Below are positions 58,501 to 64,000 of a DNA stretch of 64,000 nucleotides, in pieces. How positions within the stretch are numbered: the first letter of the stretch is position 1; every line of letters begins with the position of its first letter. Under the pieces are notes generated by a model. It was not told the origin of the DNA. It did not search any database and saw only the letters and a program-made list of their open reading frames with translations. The position numbers and the translations under genes were made by a program. The DNA is taken from the NCBI GenBank assembly GCA_022828595.1, contig JAKGHH010000001.1, positions 211,681,848 through 211,745,847 of the forward strand. The letters are read 5' to 3'. Source of the DNA: Nelumbo lutea. Taxonomy: Eukaryota; Streptophyta; Magnoliopsida; Proteales; Nelumbonaceae.

Positions 58501-59155
58501 CCAATTAGCATGAGCTCGACTCCCCGAGGCAGAGCAAAAAAATGAAATGATTAATATGGGCCCGGTTCTCGAGAAAGGTTAGTATAAGATTTATTCGACT
58601 GCGACTGGAGGATTTGGTATAATTAATTTATCACCCAATTCGAGGAGAAGAGGAAGACCCTCCAGATACCAATACTCTCTGAAAGATCACTTGGATTCTC
58701 AAACTATGACCGACATCCCAGTCAATCTTGGACCATCTTTAGAAGAGCTAATTGGGCGCCAATCAGTGGCTTCGCTGAGGAAGTGGATCTAATAAATGAG
58801 AACCACAAGCAATCCCCACTCAGAGGCAAACTCTCTCTCAGGCTTCAGTATCCCAGAACCCCTATTGGCAGGCCAAAATTCAATTATCTTGCAAAATCAA
58901 TGACCTGATCACTTCGATAGAAATCTAGAAAGCCTCACTTGTCTCGAAGACTCTTCATGGATAGAAGCTTGGGACTATCTCTAGAAAGAACAACAGCAGA
59001 GGGTTGCTTCATTAACAACTTTTGTATTTCATGTATTCATCCATTTATATTCCCTACTCTACATCATTTTCATTCAAACAAACTTGCATTTTTTATGCTT
59101 CGGGTTATCTAGTAGTAGTCTATCTATCATTTCTTTTGCAAAGTCTTGCAATTAC

Positions 59156-60500
59156 AATGAAAATACTAGCTTGGAATGTAAGGGGAGGGAAAAGTAAAGA
59201 AGTTCAAAAAACCTAGACATTGTTTCTTTCAGAAACAAAAATGTCAAAAGAAGAAGTCATGAAAGTTTCAAAATCTCTGGGATATTTCAATTTCAAGACT
59301 ATGAGATCAATGGGGCTAAGTGGGGGACTCCTCTATGCTTGGAAGGATAACTTAAATATCTTAGTAAGAGATAGCTCTCAAAGGTTCATAGAACTAACTA
59401 GAAACCACACGAATTCCTCAGAACCATGGAACTTAGTACTTCTATGTGGAATACCTAGTTGGGGAGATAGAGTTGTTTTCTAGCAACAATTTGAAACCTC
59501 AAAATCATACATAAGAGGAACCCACTGGCTTTTAATGGGAGATCTGAATGACTTAGTAAACATGGAGGACTATGAGGGGCCCAGTAATAGATCAAGACCT
59601 TCTCGGTACCTTAAACAACAGATTGACAATTTTGCCCTATCGGACCTTGGCTTCTCTGGCCCTTACTATACCTAGACAAACAAACAACAAGGGAAAAAAG
59701 GAGTGAGAGGAAGACTAGACAGAGGATTAGCAAATGCAGAATGGCTAACCTGGTTTCCTGATACCAAACTTGTGACTTTGCCTGGTATAAACTCGGACCA
59801 TTCTCCAATCCTTCTAAATACCAAACCCGACTAGTCTGAATGGAAGAAGCAATTACATTTCCTTCCAATGTGGGTAAATCACAATGACTGTGATAGGATG
59901 GTTGTAAATTTTTGGAATAAACAAATCCCAGGATCCATAGCTCATTCAATAACAACTAGACTCAAGCTCCTGAAGAATCAACTCAATATCTGGAACAAAA
60001 ACACATATGGGGATATTCACAAAAAAATTAACACAACTGGAGCAAGAAATCATGTTAGCTTGGTTAAGCCAAAGAGATAGCAGCATACTAGGTGAATTAG
60101 AAAGCCAATACAATAAATGGCTTCTTGCTGAGGAGCAACTTTGGAGACTGAAGTCTAGAGAGAGATGGCTTCTAGAAGGAGACAAAAATACCAAATTTTT
60201 TCAACAGAAAACAAATTTCAGAAGAAAATGGAGGGCTATAGAATATCTGAAGGATAACCAAGATAGAAGGGCCAATAATCTAGAAACCATTGCAGACCTC
60301 TTCAAGAACCATTTCTTACATAACTCAGGACAGGAAGAGAATTTTGACCCCCACCCTCCTAGAAACTATCCAATTCAATCAAATACCATTTGAAGAAAGC
60401 CAAAAGCTTATGCTACCCCCTCAAAAAGAAGAAGTCAAACTGGCCTTGTTTCAAATGAATCCCCATAAAGCTCCCGACCCAGATGGTTACATAGCCTTTT
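59156..60500 (+). pseudogene. LINE ORF2: AP endonuclease and linker
   Basis: Starts MKILAWNVRGGKSKEV with the endonuclease N-terminus. It continues LFLSETKMSKEEV (the metal-binding E), GLSGGLLYAWKDN, HWLLMGDLNDLV and INSDHSPILL (the SDH motif), so all conserved boxes can be seen. Stops lie near 59214, 59481, 59674 and 59830. A long charged linker follows and then shifts frame. Confidence 0.88.
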
Positions 60501-63126
60501 TTTTCCAACACTACTAGAATTTAGTGGGTGATGGTATTATAGGGATGATACAAAGTTTCTTCCACTCCAAGAGACTTTTAAAACAAATAAACCACATAAA
60601 CCTTATCTTCATCCCAAAGAAGAAGGTTGCTGAGAAACCATAACACTTCAAGCCAATTAGCCTAAGTAATGTGATCTACAAATTCCTAGCAAAGGTCCTA
60701 GCCAATAGAATCAAGCCCCTGCTCCAAAACCTAATCCAAGAAAACCAGGTAGCCTTTATAAAAGGGAGAAGCATCATAGATAATGTTATCCTGACCAAAG
60801 AAATCATTCACAAACTCAGAACTCAAAAAGGGAAAAGGAAGGGGAAGCCTTAAAAATCAACATGGTCAAGGCCTTTGACCAAATGGGTTTGAATTTTCTT
60901 GTTGAGTCAATGAAAAAAAAAGGCTTCCCACTAGATTGATGTAACTTGATTTGGTAGTGCATCTCCACCCCATCCTTCTTAGTGAAACTAAGTGGGTCAT
61001 CAATTGACTTATTTACAACCAAGAGATGCTTAAGACAAGGGGACCCTCTCTCACCATACCTCTTCATCATAGGAATGCAGGCTCTCTCAACCCTTCTTAA
61101 TAAAGAGGAAAGTCTCTCAAAAATCCAAGGTATAAAGCTTGCTAGAAACTCAGAGCCCATCACCCACCTTCTTTTTGTAGATGATTCTTTCTTGTTTTGC
61201 AAGGCAGACCCTGAATCCTTCCACCAGATTAAAACTACCCTCCAACTTTTCGAGCAAATCTCAGGACAACACATAAATGCTGCAAAACTGGTGTCATGTT
61301 CAGTAGAAATATGCACAGAACCCACCAAAAGCTGTTGAGTAGAATAGTCAAACTAAAAATATTAAATTACAACTCTAAATATCTCGGAACCTAGTTAGCA
61401 GATGGAGAAAATTGTTTGAATCACACCAAACAACATCTGGTAAACTGCATCTCTCAGAGGGTAGAGCACTAGCAAGCAAAAATCCTATCTCAATTAGGTT
61501 GTACTACCCTCATAAAAGCAATCACCCAAAGCATCCCTGTGTACACCATGAAAACAAGCCGCATTCCCTCAACTCTATGTAGAAACCTAGATAGAATGCA
61601 AAAAAAACTTTTGGTGGGCAAGAAATTCCAACATAACAAGAAACTGCAACATGAAATAGGCTACAATTTGCTCTCCAAAGTCCTTAGGGGGACTAGGGAT
61701 AAGGAGGTTCTCTTTGATGAATAAAGCCTTAATGCCAAAATCAGTCTGGAGACTCCTAAACCTCAAGAGTAGCCTTTGGGCTCAGCAACTAGAAGCAAAA
61801 TACTACAAAGGACAATGCTTCTTTGATTTGAAAGCAAAAACCACAGACTCCACTTGGTGGAAATGCATTATTAGATTAAAAAATGAACTAAAAACTCTTT
61901 TTTTTTTTTTCTGGAAGTTTGAAGATGGCAGATCTATTTCAGCATTCATAGACCCATGGGTGCCTCAACTAGAGAGCAACATCTCGGCCAAAAGAAATGA
62001 GAGCCTAGAATTTCTTCACAAAAAAGTGTGATTTAATCACGGATCATCAGACTTTGAATGTTGATCTTCTCAACAGCCTGTTTGAAGAAAGAAGTGTTGA
62101 AGCAATCCTAAGTATCCCCTTGAGGACTCTGCAATAGCTTGATAGACTCCTCTGGAAGAACACAAGCAATGGGGAATTCACTATGAATTCAGCTTACCAC
62201 TCACTCCTAGAAACTTCAACTCACACACGATCAAGTTTAGTAAGCTGGCCCAGAATCTGGAAAAGCCCATACTCCCACATATGTAAATATTAATGTGGAA
62301 GTTTCTCCATAAGGCTGTTCAAACAAAGATAGAAATATGGAGCTGTAGAAGAAGAGAAGACGCTTGGTGCACTTTCTGTAAGGAATCTCCAGAGACCCAA
62401 GAGCATCTCTTCTTGGAATGCCCTCTCTCTAGGGCTGTTTGGATTCTGGCCCAGGTTAGTTTTGTCCCAGAGATCTTTTTGAGTTCTGACCAAGAGGACC
62501 TAATCCAATGGTGGTGCAAAATAAAGTGTTAAAGTATAACTATATTGCAAAGATATGTGCCATTTTCAAAAGTTTTATGGGATGCAAGAAATGATCAAAA
62601 TTTTAACAAAGTGAACCCTGACCCTCTCCAAATTCTAAGAAAGGCTGAAAGTTACTGCAACTATAAAGAAACTGAGCTCAAAATTCCGAATCCACCACAT
62701 CTGCAATCAGAGTGAGATTTTCAACAAGCTCTCCTCACAAACCTCCCAATCATTTTAGTGGATGGCTCTTGGAGTGCCATCACACAAACAACATCCACTG
62801 ATATATATATATATATGTTCTCTCACAAGTCTCATCTTATCATTGCAAAAGGACAACCATGCTTGGCAAGATCACCAGCAACACCTGAGTTCTGAGTAGT
62901 GATTAGAGGCTTATGAAAGTTTTTTTGTATGGGTATAAAAGCAGGTTTTTTGTTCTCAGATGCCAAGGAAGTCTTAATGAAGCTCAAAGGGACATACAAG
63001 CACATTGCGTGGGATCAACATGCCTTATATGATCATATATTTGAACTCCTTTCTTTCTTTGAAAACATTACAATTCTATATGTAAACAGGGATGTAGTAG
63101 TGCCAACCCATGATCTGGCAAAATGA
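60500..63126 (+). pseudogene. LINE ORF2: reverse transcriptase, zinc finger, RNase H relic
   Basis: RT blocks are IYKFLAKVLANRIKPLL and IQENQVAFIKGRSIIDNVIL at 60671, then RCLRQGDPLSPYLFIIGMQA and LLFVDDSFLFCKADP near 61165-61210. The catalytic VDD is kept, but the preceding catalytic box near 60870 reads MVKAFDQMG after a shift. The zinc-finger RVT lies near 62293-62530 (WCTFCKESPETQEHLFLECP). A worn RNase H follows (ILVDGSWS near 62755; GFLFSDAKEVLMKLKG near 62950). Confidence 0.87.
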
Positions 63127-63267
63127 GCTAGGCATAGAAACTCTTTTATGAATAGTAGTGCCAGCTCAGTTAGCTTAGCTTGGCTTTTTTTTGAACCACG
63201 TAAAAAAGGGATCTAAGTGTTCCTTTAAGTTTCCTTTAACGAATCATTTTTTATAGAGAGAAAAAAA

Positions 63268-63279
63268 AACAATGTCTCA
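63268..63279. repeat. Target-site duplication of the LINE, right copy
   Basis: AACAATGTCTCA, identical to 57322-57333. Its first two A cannot be told apart from the poly(A) tail. Confidence 0.88.
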
Positions 63280-63503
63280 ACAAGGCACTACAAATCTCAC
63301 CATGAAATACAATGGAAATGTTCCCAATGCACGACTGTAGTGACATATTTGTAATAAAATCCAAATTCAATAATGTGGCTGATCTAATCTTTAGTATGGA
63401 GCTATCTAGGCTCAGATAAAGAGAAGTGTGGCTTTTGGATCAAAAAGGAAAATTTTCAGCTAAGTGAGCCCACTTAATTGCTCATCAAATGTGCAACAAC
63501 AAT

Positions 63504-63700
63504 TAGGGCTGTCAAGGGGCTTCGAAAATCCAAGACCCAATATAAAGTCTGGTCTGATTATCTCAGATTCAAAGTATATATTAATGATTGGATCATATTT
63601 GGATGAGGCAAGTAACATCTGATTAATAGTCATATCAGATTCGGATGTTATCCACTCCCATTCGAATCTAATTCATATATTTTATTTTTCACATTAGTAT
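63504..63700. mobile_element. hAT-like left end
   Basis: TAGGGCTGTCAAGGGG, followed by CCAAGACCCAATATAAAGTC and ATTCGGATGTTATCC-type sequence, resembles the start of hAT-like non-autonomous elements. The right end is not seen before the window ends. Confidence 0.4.
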
Positions 63701-63757
63701 TATACATTTATGGTTTCAAGTTTATTAAAATATCCTAATATAGTTTTGATATTTATG

Positions 63758-63820
63758 TTAAATCTTAAGGGCAAATGGATAAAAAAAATTATTATTAAAT
63801 CTTAAGGGCAAATGGATAAA
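63758..63820. repeat. Short direct repeat
   Basis: TTAAATCTTAAGGGCAAATG plus GATAAA occurs twice in a row (about 63758-63783 and 63795-63820), separated by about 11 A/T bases. Confidence 0.88.
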
Positions 63821-64000
63821 TAAGCCCCATTTTCTCTTTTACAACTGAATAACAACTGACAAGACATTTTGACCTTCTGTCTTCTATACTTATATCTCAT
63901 GTCACTCCCTCTCTTTTACTCTCCATGTTTTAATAGAAAGAAAGGAGGAAAAAATGCATAATAGGAAAGATGAAAAATTTTCAATTTGAAATGTTTTTAC

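Larger units (their letters stand above)
57334..63267 (+). mobile_element. L1-type LINE, near full length, decayed
   Basis: Flanked by a perfect 12-bp duplication AACAATGTCTCA (57322-57333 and 63268-63279). The right copy directly follows the A-rich tail (GAGAGAAAAAAA). The 5.93-kb element has ORF1 from 57485 and ORF2 from 59156 to about 63126 in the order endonuclease, RT, zinc finger and RNase H. Both ORFs have many stops and shifts. It is a different lineage from the LINE at 3345, judging by its ORF1 and its VDD active-site motif. Confidence 0.92.

Overview
The window is nuclear DNA of a flowering plant, most likely a woody dicot or magnoliid; I cannot name the species. The evidence is a set of intron-rich genes with GT-AG splice sites, a P-class pentatricopeptide-repeat (PPR) gene, a plant-only CrRLK1L receptor kinase, and many plant transposon families: Ty1/copia, L1-type LINEs, an RTE tail, a tRNA-SINE, hAT-like and PIF/Harbinger-like elements. 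No bacterial, organellar, viral, CRISPR, rRNA or tRNA gene content was recognised.

Layout. 1-1938: the 3' half of a decayed copia element with its 3' LTR, next to a LINE 3' end that it probably entered. 2391-10682: the last two coding exons of a conserved plant gene that I do not recognise, separated by an intron of about 8.1 kb. That intron holds a 5.4-kb antisense LINE with a 20-bp target-site duplication (TSD) and a 1.5-kb hAT-like element with an 8-bp TSD. 10683-18728: intergenic, with a second LINE relic at 12377-14819. 18729-24614: a copia element with both LTR starts and a 5-bp TSD, disrupted by a hAT-like relic and by a 2.8-kb PIF/Harbinger-like insertion. 25425-27516: five tandem copies of a ~393-bp AT-rich unit, ending right beside a promoter-like block of TGGGCY motifs.

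27702-34468: an intact PPR gene, orthologous to Arabidopsis At3g06920, with 21 PPR motifs. 36417-38093: a hAT-like relic containing a truncated LINE. 39526-42102: an intact, intronless ANXUR/FERONIA-type receptor kinase on the minus strand. 42103-48000: intergenic and AT-rich, with MITEs. 48203-54715: an intact minus-strand gene of ten coding exons for a five-pass membrane protein of the At2g12400/At2g25270 type; its predicted topology resembles animal prominins and Tweety proteins. 54840-56560: Tourist-like MITEs around its 5' end. 57334-63267: a nearly full-length but heavily mutated LINE with a 12-bp TSD. The rest is repeat-derived sequence.

The genes are not an operon or a pathway. They are independent loci: a putative organelle RNA-binding factor, a cell-wall/pollen-type receptor kinase, and a membrane protein of unknown function, embedded in layered transposons. 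I found no new multi-gene system. The most useful observations are the dated nesting of insertions (several with exact TSDs), the tandem array beside the PPR promoter, the in-frame upstream exon of the PPR gene, a perfect hairpin in the probable 5' leader of the receptor kinase, and the prominin-like architecture of the membrane protein.
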